From NCBI GenBank assembly GCA_021464525.1, contig JADRCO010000862.1:1-25305 (forward strand): a DNA stretch of 25,305 nucleotides. Reading direction: 5' to 3'. This document shows, in pieces, positions 1-11,300 of this stretch. The first letter of the stretch is position 1, and every line of letters begins with the position of its first letter. This DNA is from Rhizophagus sp. LPA8_4_AMF. Lineage: Eukaryota > Glomeromycota > Glomeromycetes > Glomerales > Glomeraceae. Both the position numbers and the translations under genes were made by a program. Under the pieces are notes generated by a model that was given only the letters and a program-made list of their open reading frames with translations, did not search any database and was not told the origin of the DNA.

Positions 1-340
1 CGAAAGTCTAAAGCCATTAAAAGTCATCTACAAAAAGAGAGTTAACGTTAATTAACGAAAAAAAATGATAATGCTAAAAAAGGAACTTACCGGAAGCCTC
101 CAAAGCCAAGAAAAGAAGTACCTACAAAAAAAAAGAACGTTAGTCAATACTGATTAATAAAAATAACGTTAATAGAAAATAGAAACATACCAGAAGTAAA
201 AGGCGTCAAAATTAAACGCGTATGTAAAAATTAAACAAATAAACAATTAGGAAATGACATCACTGATTTAATTTTAATATCATGTGATAGGGGTGGTAAA
301 AAATCATGCACCACCTGAGGTGGTATGAAGACTTTTCCTT
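1..340. other. AT-rich stretch with splice-like signals, no supported gene
   Basis: No open frame can be carried through this stretch. On the minus strand there are several well-formed splice-like signals (GTAAGT-like donors near 91 and 190, TAG acceptors near 45 and 122) around short less AT-rich segments, but joining them gives stops in every phase I tried. It may be the edge of a gene lying outside the window or a decayed copy. A perfect 7-bp inverted repeat, ACCACCT-G-AGGTGGT, sits at 310-324. Confidence 0.3.
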
Positions 341-1170
341 TTTTTTATTATTAACCTTATCATTCTTTCACTTTTTTTTATATCTTAAACTTTCTGGTTT
401 ATGGTCAGGTCAAAGGTAAATTTTCCTTTTTTTTCTTTTTCTCTTTTGTTTTTATTCTTTGTTTTTAATTTTCTTTATTTTTTATTTTTTCGTCTCTAAC
501 TTTCTTCGCTTTTTTTGTTCTTCAAGTTCTTCTTGTTGTGCAGGTGAAGATACTTTTCTCTTTAGGTTTTCAAGCTGCGGTTAAAGGTACATTTTTCTTT
601 TTCTTTTGTTATTGTTTCTTATATTTCATTTTTTACCATTATTAATGCTATTTAATTCTTTTCTTTATGAGTTTTGTCATTTCATTTAATTTTACCTTTT
701 TGTTCTTTTAAACTTTATGGTTTTGTTAATAATCTTTATGATTTTCATTTCTTCATCTCATTCATCATTTATTTTTATTCATTATTTTCATTTTTTTTAT
801 TTCCATTCTTTTCTTCATTCTCTTTTAATCCCTTACTTTTTTATTCCCTTTTATTCCCTTGATCTTTTTTTTTATTCCCTTTCTATTCCTTTATCTTTTT
901 TTCATTTCCTTTCTATCACTCTATCTTTGTTCCTTTTTTATCCCCTTTATTTATTTTTTTTGTTCCTTTTTTACCTCTTTACTTTTTTATCTTGTTCCTT
1001 GATTCATTCCCTTTCTTCCTTTCCATTTCTTTGTTTCTTTTATTCCCTTTCATTTCTTTCATTGTTTTTCATTATTTTTTTTTGTCTTTATTTTCTATTA
1101 TTGTATCTTTATTTATTAGTATATTTTTACCATTGTAAATCTTTTATATTGTTATTTAATTATTAGGTAC
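341..1170. repeat. Long polypyrimidine low-complexity tract
   Basis: About 800 bases of the plus strand are almost only T and C, built from degenerate units such as TTATTCCCTT and TTTCTATTCC. It contains open frames of up to 149 codons, but they encode only Phe, Ser, Leu and Tyr and result from the lack of A and G needed for stop codons. Short splice-like cassettes (CAG at 540-542, donor-like GGTAC at 586-590) interrupt it. I see no gene. Confidence 0.6.
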
Positions 1171-1447
1171 CTTCTTCGTGTCATTTACTACTAAAATAAA
1201 TAAGATTTTTGATCCCAGATTAACTGTTAATCTATTGTATCATTGTGCAATTTTTATTGTATGATGGGTTTAATAAATAAACATAAAATAAATTTTTATA
1301 TTACTTTTAGTTTTAGTTTAGCAGTATATTTATAATAAACAAACTTCTATACATAAAATTATTTTGTAAAAAGATTTTTTTGTTAATTATATTTAATCAC
1401 GTGATCTGATTTTTAAGCTGTACTATACAAATTTTTTTTTGCTTTTC

Positions 1448-1505
1448 GTACAGTACAGTACAACGCTTATATGTATATATATATAAGTATTGTACTGTAC
1501 TGTAC
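1448..1505. repeat. 58-bp near-perfect palindrome of GTACTGTAC units
   Basis: The arms 1448-1463 and 1490-1505 are exact reverse complements over 16 bp (GTACAGTACAGTACAA and its complement). After two mismatched pairs, pairing resumes for seven more base pairs toward an AT-rich centre, so the strand could form a long hairpin. Related partial copies follow at about 1534-1544 and 1559-1569, and a weaker one lies near 1419. No coding frame overlaps it. It could be a MITE-like element or a dispersed repeat; nothing in the sequence shows a function. Confidence 0.7.
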
Positions 1506-1670
1506 AAATTTTTGAAATTTTTTTTTAATTTAACTGTACAGTACAATTTAACTTTTCATACAGTACAGTTTATTTATCTACTTCATGAATAGCTTATTAG
1601 ATATTTACTATGTGATTTAATGTTTAATTTATTATTCATTATTTTATAATTATATTAAATTTTTTTTTAG

Positions 1671-1867
1671 GATCATTTTATAATAGCAATAGAAATATTG
1701 AACCAGAGCTTATGAAAATTATACAACATAACACCCTTTTAAATAAATTAACATTTTATAATGATCAAAATTCACATCTTAAAGAAAGTCTTGAAATATT
1801 AAAGTTTAGGAATTCAGTTAGAAGCTTATTTATATATGAAAAATATACAGATAATAATAACTATTAA
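1671..1867 (+). pseudogene. Orphan 3' exon resembling F-box/LRR-type protein C-terminus
   Basis: A polypyrimidine tract ending in TTTTTTTTAG (1661-1670) is followed by a 64-codon open frame starting at 1673 and ending at TAA 1865-1867. Its composition is normal for protein, including NSNRNIEPELMKIIQHNT near the start and FRNSVRSLFIYEKY near the end. The phrase IEPELMKII is, from memory, typical of the leucine-rich C-terminal part of the large F-box-like families of Rhizophagus. No upstream exon or start codon in phase is visible among the low-complexity DNA before it. I therefore treat it as a fragment left by duplication or decay. It could instead be the last exon of a gene with a distant 5' part. 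Confidence 0.35.
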
Positions 1868-2058
1868 GCATTCCGTTTACTGTTAGCAAATATAAAATGA
1901 AAGCGTAGCTTTTGATTTTAAAGCATTTTTAGGCACCTTTTTAGGTCTATTACATAAGAATATATTTTTGTTACAAAATATTTCACTTTTATTAGCAGAT
2001 TTTTATTGCAATACATAAATAAAAATTTTGTTATACTATCACACCTTTATAATACTTC

Positions 2059-2524
2059 AGATGGATATGTTGTGTGTCAGATGACGATTTGCGTCAAATG
2101 CAGCTGATGTGTATCAGATGTAAATTAATACCTGACACGGTATTATTTGTGACATAAAATGGTTATGATTATGTTATAATTGAACATTAAATTTTCCAGA
2201 CTTAATACATTTTTTTTATTAAATAAATTTATTAATTATATTAAAAAATATGTAATCCTAAAATATTAAATTGATTAAACTCAAACTTGTGGAAAGGCAC
2301 TTCATTCAAAAGTATTAAATAGGCATAAAATTTTCATAATATATGTAATTTATTGTTACATACAAGTTTACTTATGGAATAAAAAGTAGTTTCATTAGTA
2401 AAAAAAAAGTTTACTATGAAAGACCTTTATTGTGCGATTCAGATGACATGCGTCAGGTATCAATCTATATCTGACGCACGTCAGCTGCATCTGACACAAA
2501 TCATCATCTAACGTATAACAGATC
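2059..2524. mobile_element. Non-autonomous element with ~85-bp terminal inverted repeats
   Basis: The left end, about 2059-2143, and the right end, about 2441-2524, are reverse complements of each other. In the best core (2079-2139 against 2449-2509) 50 of 61 positions match with no gap, sharing ATGCAGCTGA and ATACCTGAC. The outermost 20 bp align only with small gaps. The roughly 300-bp interior is AT-rich and has no open frame, so the element cannot encode a transposase and looks like a MITE. I found no convincing target-site duplication, which leaves the exact ends uncertain. Confidence 0.55.
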
Positions 2525-5500
2525 TATTCCTATGCTCCCAAAGGTCAATCAATATAGCTGATTAAAAATTGGAACAGAAGTATTTGGATTAATCCTGGCC
2601 AAGTTCAATATTTTTTTGAATATACTATTTATTTGCCAGAGGTCCTAGAACACATTATTTAGCATTTGTGTGATGATACAAAGTAGCTAAAAATTACAGA
2701 ATAAGATTTCATTATAGAATAGACAATGATGATGATAGATCTTGTAATATTGAGTTGTAAAATACAGGATTTCATGAGATGGGAAGAGATTGCATCATTC
2801 CTATATATAATATTTTATGCTGTTTTGTTTTAGGAAGTTTTAAAGTAGGATAAAGAAATGCAAGAATATAATATCTAAACAGAAAGTATTATATCTAGAT
2901 GCATGGAAATAACATTGTATTTTATATATAGTATTATTTCATCAATGCATTTTAATATTGCAATATTTTATTAATAATTATTTATATAGTAAAAAGTTAC
3001 AAATCTATATTTAATTTTAATGTTAGTTACATTCACATTTTTATTACATTTATTTTTGATTTAATTTTAATTCAATTTACAGTACATCTTAATTTCAAAT
3101 CTATTTATATTTTAATTTAAATCTTAATTCATTTAATGTTTTAATTGAAAAAAATATTTCAACAGCTATTTAACTAATAGATAGGATTTCAATAAAATTT
3201 ACATACCATAAAATTAGAATAATAATTTATAAGGATTTCTGAAATGTATACAACAGTTTGATTTGATTGAATAAGATGTGATGATGTGATAGCTAAATAT
3301 TTGAAAAAAAATATTGTAATGATATAAAAACAGTTATCTGATGGGTTTATGGAATCTTTATAAATATTCTAATTGTTTTGTACATTTTTATTGGACCTAT
3401 CAGTTATATATCAAAAACCAATTAAATGATCAATAGGGCTTCAAAAATCAACCAATTTTTTGTTATGCCTATCAGAATATATATTAAATATTCAGATACT
3501 CAGATACTAATAGGCATACAGAATCTTACTATGACCTGCCAGGTGGATATCAATTTCCAATATGTACTGATATTAGACTGGCAGTTATTATACAATATTT
3601 CTTTATTTGATCAGTAATTATTTAAGCTATATTATTTATATTATGTGAGCTTATGCAAATCTTTATGTAAGTCAAAATCAGAATACTACTTATATCAGAG
3701 ACATCTCTTTCAAATGGAGTAATATTTTTACATCCAATTGCTTCAAACATTACTCTCTATACCTGAAATTTACACATGTTAATTTCATAATTATCATTAT
3801 AAACATCACAAATAAAACTTCTTATTTTAATAATAGTACTTTTTTGATTATACTAATGATTTAAAACACAATACTAAAGTTCATTATTTTTGGATATATG
3901 CTTTTTTAGGTATAATTTGAACATGTATTGCATAATTCTTTCATTATTCTAATTATCAAGAGTGCAAAAGTCTTAGAAAATAGTTTTTCATATCATTCTT
4001 TAAATTTAAACTGCACAAGTGAATAATTAATTCCAAAAAGATCGATCCTATCACAATTTTGCAATAATTGTGTTTGACTTCAAACTGAAGAAGCTGTTAT
4101 ATCTTGAAATTGGTTTACCATTTCACTATCTTGAAAAATACTAATTGAAAATAATCCTCCCTCAATTTTTTTGCCATATTACACTTAGAATCTTGAATTT
4201 GGAAGTCAGAATAATAATACTACCAATCTCGTGAAAAAGGGCCATAATGAAGTTCTGGTATCAGGTTACCAATAGTAACAAGTTTTCCAGAAGTAAAGTG
4301 TTCTTTTAACATTTTGAAGATGGGGAATGTGACTATTTGATTAATAAAGAATGGCTTTGATAGAGAGATTCATGTATTCATTTTAATTATAAATCATAGC
4401 CCACAATGGTTGTATAAAATTTCTACCCATCACATGAGGATCAACAATTAACCAATATATAAAATAATTTATAATTATAATATAGTTCAATCTTCTAATT
4501 TAATTTTACCAAAAGAATCAGCCATATTGTATATTAATGTTAGTTAAACATCTATAGTTTGATATATTTATTGAGAAAATATTTTAGGTTAATTTTTAAT
4601 ATTATAAAATAAAATGAAAGAAGGAAAAATATTTGTGTTTTTTTTAAATATTATAAAATTGACAAAAAATTTTTTTTTTAACTTTCAAATTTTTATATAT
4701 GAAAAACATGAAAAACCAAACAAAACTCTTTTGACCCAATTCTAACAATATCCAAATGAAATTTTCATGTTGTTGTACTAAAAATCTTAACAATTGACAA
4801 TTGTCATTCATAATTAGTGAGTAAGGTTTCAATTTGCATCTTAATCATCCAAGATGGTTTCTTTGTAAATCATGTGCAGAAAATTTCATATGAATGATTG
4901 GCCAGGTAAAATACCAAGTGTATAGAATATAAGATTTCTCAATTGTTTAAACAAATTGCCAAATGTAAAGAAATAAATCATCTTTTTCAGTTGCATTTCA
5001 TACATATTTGTAAAATGTTGAGATTGATCATTCTAATTTTTTTTTGCAGGCTGTGAAGGTTTAACTAATTGAATAAGTAAAATTTTCATAATTTGAATTC
5101 AATCACTTAGATTATCAAAGCCTGTTCCAGGCTTAGACCGGCTATGGTGAAGTCTTTCATTCCCTTTAACTATTAAATAAAATTAATTTTAATGAATTCT
5201 TTCTTCATATAATGCTAAATTTTAAATCAAAAATGTCCCTCAACGATTTAAAAACGATTTGAGGTAATAAACTTCTCATCACTTTTAAATCTTATACTTC
5301 TATTTAATGAGGAACAAGCTTGCCTAAAATTTACAAATAACTGCCACAACACCATGCCGCAAAGCCATCTTAAACGAGATTAACAAAATTTATTTTCATT
5401 ATCTTATTAATTCTAAAATAAATTATGGTCCAATCTTTTGAGTTGAAACTTGGTAATAATCCATATTGTTTATAACATAATTTTCTTTAATTGATTAAAA

Positions 5501-6630
5501 TATTCCTTAAAATAACGGCAATTTTATTTTTTGAATTAGCCAATTATTTTAAGTTATATAATTTAAATTTTTAATTGTATTAAATAAAAATCTATAGTTT
5601 GAAATGTTTGTTGAGGAAAATTTGAGGTTTAACGTTATGAAATAAACAATTAACAGTAGTAGCATTATTTATGATTTGTATTAATATAAATGGTAAAAGA
5701 AAGAAGGAAAAATATTTGTGTTTTTTTTATGTGCGTGAAAGGGTGAGAAATAAAATTGCGTTAAACAATGATGAAATGATGGTTATAAAAGAGAGCAATA
5801 AATAAATAACAAAAATCTCTACCCGTCATCAATCAGATTAATCGGATTCAGATTCCTTTTTTGTGATTGACTTTTTTTTGGTGGTACAACATTTTATTAA
5901 AAAAAAAATTGATCATTTTTTCACACGTTTATTCCTTGGCTATTAACATTCTTTTTTTGTTCTGATCATCATCCAATCATAATATCTGAATTTTTAATGG
6001 TTCATTCTTACGCCATTTTTTCTGAAACAATTTTATATTTTCATATTATTCATTTTGATTATTTTGGTTAAAAGGAAAAAAAAAGAAAAGACTAGAACTC
6101 TGAAAAAGGTTAATTTAATTAATTGAAATCAGGGTTACAAATATTACGATGAAACAAATGCTTGATTTATTGAACTTTGTTTAGGAAAGGTTTTACTTAT
6201 GGGCTTCCTTAAAATTGACCATTCAAGTTATTATCCTAGACTCGGTTTCAGGAAAGGAAATTTGATAATTAATATCAGATATTAACACTTAATATATTGC
6301 AATAATCGACTCACGTGATTTACACATCAAAATAATTTTATTTTAATTTAATATATATACTTTTTATCGGATAAGCAACCTATAACGCACTCTATTTTTT
6401 TTTTCAAATAGTAATGTTGTAATTATGGTGGTTATTTACAGTTAAAAGAAAGTGTGTATGAATTTCAAAGTTGGATTTTTTTTCTTAAAAAAAATCCATA
6501 AATTACTAATTTGCAAATGAAAAAAAAAAAATGAATGATGCATCAAATGAATTTAATAAATAAAAAACTCATCCCACATATCCATATAAAATGAATTTGC
6601 ACATAACACATGATCAGTTATATTTCTTAA
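2525..6630. other. Long AT-rich region without an intact gene
   Basis: No frame longer than about 60 codons has the composition of a real protein. The short frame at 3426-3617 (+) matches nothing I recognise. Reading 4020-4460 on the minus strand gives scattered protein-like stretches in different frames, broken by stops (for example HFTSGKLVTIGNLIPELHYG near 4300-4240). This suggests an eroded coding sequence that I cannot name. A diverged direct repeat is listed separately. The last part, 5750-6630, would include the 3' flank of the four-transmembrane gene. Confidence 0.4.
4549..5730. repeat. Diverged direct repeat about 1.04-1.08 kb apart
   Basis: Two blocks recur in the same order: ATCTATAGTTTGA followed by TTGAG near 4550 and again near 5591, then AAGAAGGAAAAATATTTGTG plus eight T at about 4618-4645 and 5701-5728. 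The second block is nearly identical in both copies. The spacing between blocks differs, so small indels have accumulated. It is either a tandem segmental duplication or two copies of one dispersed repeat. It encodes nothing recognisable. Confidence 0.45.
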
Positions 6631-7716
6631 TTAGGGATTCTTTGAATCTGGTTTAAATTCTTCAGGTAAATATATTGGTTTGACAGTATAAGTTGGCGGG
6701 GGAACCCAATTATTAGATGTTGGTGGTTGTGCGGAATAGACAAAATATGTGGGAGTACTTTGTCCGTCAATTGGAACCGGTGGAGCCGTAAAAGGCAAAA
6801 CTTCTTTTTTCATATTTCTTGCAAATCTAAAGATCACATATGCAAAATATAGCTATAAAAAAAATTTAGTGAATATTAGAAAATTTTTTCTATATAGGGT
6901 TATTATATTTACACATCAAATTTTACAACATATATTACCGAAACTGATCCAAGGGCGATCAATCTTATAGTTTCACCAATTAAAGATGCTCTAACAGTGT
7001 GTTCACATTCATCCTTCGTATGATTAGCAAATTCCCTAACACATTCACTAATATATTCATCTTTTGAATTAAAGTCGAAAGCAAGAATGATTATATTTAA
7101 GATAAGCATTAATGCTGTAAGAACCCAAAAGGCAATTGACAGACGACGCATCAAAACAATTTTTTCCTGAAAAAAAAAAGAAATTTTTTTATATTTAACT
7201 TTTAATACATTATGGAAAAATAAAATATCATCAAATGTCAACCAGAAATTTTTTAATACCTTTTTAATTGCACTAACACCCAAAGCACTAGCAATAGCAG
7301 CTAACGTATTTAAAATACCAAAAACGCTCAAAATGGCTTTAGTTAATCCATCATCAGTATCTAAATAAATTATAAGTTAGTATGTAAAAGATATTAATAA
7401 AAAATTATCTTATTTTTTATAACTTACAGCCCAAACTCAAGAACGAAGTTGCAGCACCAAACATTCCAGTGAACTAATTATAATGAAATAAAAAAGTTAA
7501 AAAAATTATTACATTGGAATATTCGTTTTCAATTTTTAACCAGACTTAGCTACTTACGAAATACATTGATAAAATAGCGAAAACTCCAACAATTTCCGGT
7601 ATACAAATACAACAACTTCCCATTACTCTATATTTTCTTGGTTCAGCAGAATCAACAATAGTTACGGTAGGAGTATTATTAACGTTTGTAGAATTTATTT
7701 GTGTATTGGCAGCCAT
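6631..7716 (-). CDS. Four-transmembrane protein with PPxY-containing cytosolic tail
   Basis: Five exons on the minus strand join in phase: 7716-7558, 7473-7428, 7360-7260, 7166-6939 and 6852-6631, giving 251 residues. The start MAANTQINST is the only ATG opening this frame. Four hydrophobic segments lie at about residues 34-58, 77-100, 112-132 and 166-189. The loop between the third and fourth has two cysteines (about 144 and 156) and an NHT sequon (150), as expected of an extracytosolic disulphide-bonded loop. After the last segment comes a basic RNMKK stop-transfer and a proline-rich tail with PPTY at about 230-233, a form known to bind WW domains. The layout recalls MARVEL or tetraspanin-like proteins, but the tetraspanin CCG motif is absent. 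I do not recognise the family. Function is unknown; a plasma- or endomembrane protein sorted by a Nedd4/Rsp5-type ligase is an inference. Confidence 0.75.
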
Positions 7717-8369
7717 TTTTTTGTATTTATTGCGTTTAAATTTTGAAAAGTTTACTGATTTATAAGAAAAGAAACCGCACGGCGATTTAAATAATAATTG
7801 AGTAAGGAAAGTTTAAAAATGAACTTGTGCAGTATAAAAAAGTATTTTTATGTTATTAAAGGGTGTTAATGGTTTGGTAAATCGGCCTGCGATTTCCTTT
7901 TGGTGTTAGTAATGAATGTGAAAGAAAACAATAAAAAGCGAATTAAAGGGACCAACGCTTTTTTTTATAAACTTTACGGTTTGACTGTGGCCTGAATTTG
8001 GTATAGTGTATCCCTTATGGTTTATATAATTTACGGATTCAGCGCAGTTAAACAGATCTACCTGTATCCTTGTGTCCCTTCACTCCTTTGTTTGGCTATC
8101 ATAATATAACGTGTACATATATTATTTATATATATTACAAACATGTTTCGGCCTTTTATTGTATAATTTCTTTGTAAGTTTTTCTTGGCAACATTTGACG
8201 TTACATCGTTACATTATCGATTGTTCGTTTCAACAAAGTACGTTTTTGTGTAACTTGAATTTATGAAAATTCTAATTTTAGCTAAATAGGATAATTTAAC
8301 GGACTCTCGAAAACGAACCCATTTTTAAGGTAATTTTAATTGTTATTTAGTACTAAATAATCCATAATA
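7717..8369. promoter_or_regulatory. Intergenic region upstream of the four-transmembrane gene
   Basis: This 653-bp gap carries the promoter of the minus-strand gene ending at 7716 and the 3' flank of the gene that stops at 8370. A locally less AT-rich patch lies about 60-80 bp upstream of the start codon (around 7775-7790, containing CCGCACGGCG). I see no open frame and no clear TATA box. Confidence 0.35.
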
Positions 8370-11300
8370 TTAAGTATCTGTAGCTTGTCTAACAATTTTT
8401 TCACACACTTCAAGCAACATATTGAATCGACATAAAGCATCAAATCTTCCCTTTCGGGATGTAACGGAAACCAAAAGACCCTTGAAGCCATCCTAATGTA
8501 TAAGAAAAGAGAATTCGTAAATTATTAAATATGTAAAAAAATAAGATGATTATCATAAAATTAATTTACTAACCAAAATTCCCTCATCCTCTTGATCCTC
8601 TTGCATATTATCCTCAGCATCAACAGCCTCACGTAATGTCTCAAGATCCATGAGGAAGTTATGCGCTTGTTCTAATTTCTATTAATTTAATGAGTTGTAA
8701 TAATTAAAGTATAAAAGAATAAATTTCATTTAAATTCTATTTTATTTTACAAACCTTTCTTTCTTGTTCTTCATTTACAAATGTTCTTCTTTCATTAACC
8801 AATTCCTTACGCACTTTATCACGCTCACGCTGCACATCCAACATTTCTTTTCGCAAACAATTTATTCGTGTTTTGGATTTTCTTAACGATGATCGCAGCA
8901 TTATTTGTTCATCAAGGAGATCAGTCTTAAAATAAAAAAAGAAAAAAAAACTGTAAGAAAAGACACGATATTAATTGAACAACAATAAATGATATTAGCA
9001 AACCTGCTCAAGTATATGTAATTCTATCTCGTTCTTGAAATATTGAATTTCTTTCTTAAATGAATTATTATCGTTCCTAAAACGAACAAAAAAAAATAGA
9101 TCCAATTATGATCGAATAGTGCTTAACAATAAGATTCATAGGAAAAAAGTAACTTTCTACGAACAAATATTCTATAATAGCGTCATTTATAGTATCACCA
9201 ATAATATCAAGTTCATTTAATTTGGCGGCACTAGTCTTCTTGACTACATTTCCATCTTTGTCTTGAATAGCACTACTTCCAATTTTATGACACTTAATCT
9301 TAAGACGTGAGGACTTCTTCCTGCTTTGACTTATGTCGACCTGTTCTTCAAACGCTTCTAAATCCATGACTTCCTCAGAAGGTTGATTTATAGATTCTTC
9401 AGCAACATCCTGATCTTCTGGCGATATAACAGGTACATCTTCGGGGATATCTTCATCCATGACAGTATCTATCATTTACATAAAATCATGAACCAACGAT
9501 AATAATATAAAGTATTATAAATTTTATGATTAATATCCGACCTGATTTTTCTGGAGATTTAACCGTGGTTTTTCCTTTATTTTTTACAGTTTCACGTCTC
9601 ACTTTCTTATGACGTGTAGCCCTCTTTCTGTTTTGACTTATTCCTCTTACAACTTCAGTGACCTCAGCGATCTGTTCCTCTTGTTCAGCTGACGATTTGT
9701 CCGGAACAACCTCATCCATGATAATGCCTATCATTTAAATAAAGTTAAAAATTGTTTTTACAAAAACAATTAATGATATGCATATTAAAAACTGACCTAT
9801 TTGTTTTGATGATTTAGCTGAGGTCTTGCCTTTATTCTTTACAATATCAAGACCAACTTCATTCCTTCGACGCGTGCGTCTATTTCTGCTTTGATTTATT
9901 TCATTTGCTTCTTCAGCGGTCTCAGCGATCTGTTCCTCTTCTTCCTCTTTTTCCTCTGACGACTTCTCTGGAACAACATCATCCATGACAGTGTCTATCA
10001 TTTTAATAAAGTTAAAAATTGTTCTTACAAAACAATTATATAAATAGATACATATATATTAAAATCAGACCTATTTGTTCTGGTGATTTAGCCGAGATCT
10101 TGCTCTTGTTTTTTACAATATCACGTCTAACAATGTTCTTTTGACGCGTGGATCTTCTCTTGTTTTGATTTGTTTCACTTGCTTCTTCATTAATCTCAGT
10201 GATCTCAGTGACCTCGGTGACCTTTTCTTGTTCCTCAGACGACTTATCCGGAACAACCTCATCTATGACAGTTTCTATTATTTTAATAAAGTTAAAAATT
10301 GTTCTTACAAAACAATTAGATAACATAGATACATATATATATATATATATATATATTAAAACTCAACCTATTTGTTTTGGTGACTTAGCCGAGGCCTTGC
10401 CTTTATTTTTTACAGTACCACGTCTAACAATATTCTTGCGGCGCGTGGGCTTCTTGCTGCCTTTACTTATTTCTATTACTTCTTCATTGACCTTGGTGGT
10501 CTCAACGTTCTGTTCTTCTGATGATTTAGCCTCCACATCTTTTTTAGTATCTATAATTTATAGAATGGATAAAAAAAATCGATTTAGAAAATTAATTTTA
10601 AATTATAATTAAAAAAAATATTTGAATTTCCATATTAATCAGACCTATATGCTTCTTTGATGATCTAGCCAGGATTTTATCTTTATCATTTACAATCTCA
10701 CGTTCATTTTTACTCTTACGACGCGATGACCTTCTCTTATTTTGACTTAATTCTATTTCTTTGGTAACTTGTTCTTGTTCATCTGAAGATTTGGCTATTT
10801 CTACTTCATCCGTAACGATATCTATCGTTGATGGATGAATAAAAAAATTAATACAGTTATAATAAAATTTGAGGATTTCATTAAAATCTGACCTAATTGT
10901 TCCTCTGACGATTTATCTTGGACATTTACTTCTTCTTCATCTCTATCTTCTTCATTTCCTTCATTTCCTTCGACCATAACAATATCTATCATCGTTATAA
11001 AATTAAATACAAATTATAATTAAATGTTAGAGCTTCATCGAAAAAACCTGAACCTAATTGTTCTTCTGAAGACTTTTCCGGAATATCTACTTCATCCAAA
11101 ATAGTATCTATAATTTATAAAAAAATTAAATGTTGAATAAAATAAATAAATTGCACTATTATTATATATTAATATATAAATAAAAAAAACTCTGAACCAA
11201 ATTGTTCCCCTGGTGATTTGTCGAGAATATTTACTTCATCCATCATAACAGTATCTGTAATGATAATAAAAAAATTTCGAGCATCACAAAAATTGATCAT

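Noticed and set aside
674..1166. Overlapping open frames of 62 and 149 codons on the plus strand
   Set aside because: They consist almost only of Phe, Ser, Leu, Tyr and Ile because the DNA is a T/C tract lacking the purines needed for stops.
9077..9164. Extension of exon 13 to a GTAGAA donor or straight through the intron
   Set aside because: Using GTAGAA gives TTC-GAA-CGA-TAA, an immediate stop. The GTTCGT donor three bases earlier restores the frame into the coiled coil.
9077..10326. Four separate small genes on the minus strand, each with its own ATG or alternative start
   Set aside because: Each frame is one exon of the array read into its intron. GT-AG sites flank every one, and all join in phase with the exons upstream and downstream.
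10141..10612. Plus-strand open frames across the exon array
   Set aside because: They are antisense shadows of exons 9 and 10, rich in Ser, Leu and Phe, and lack splice support.
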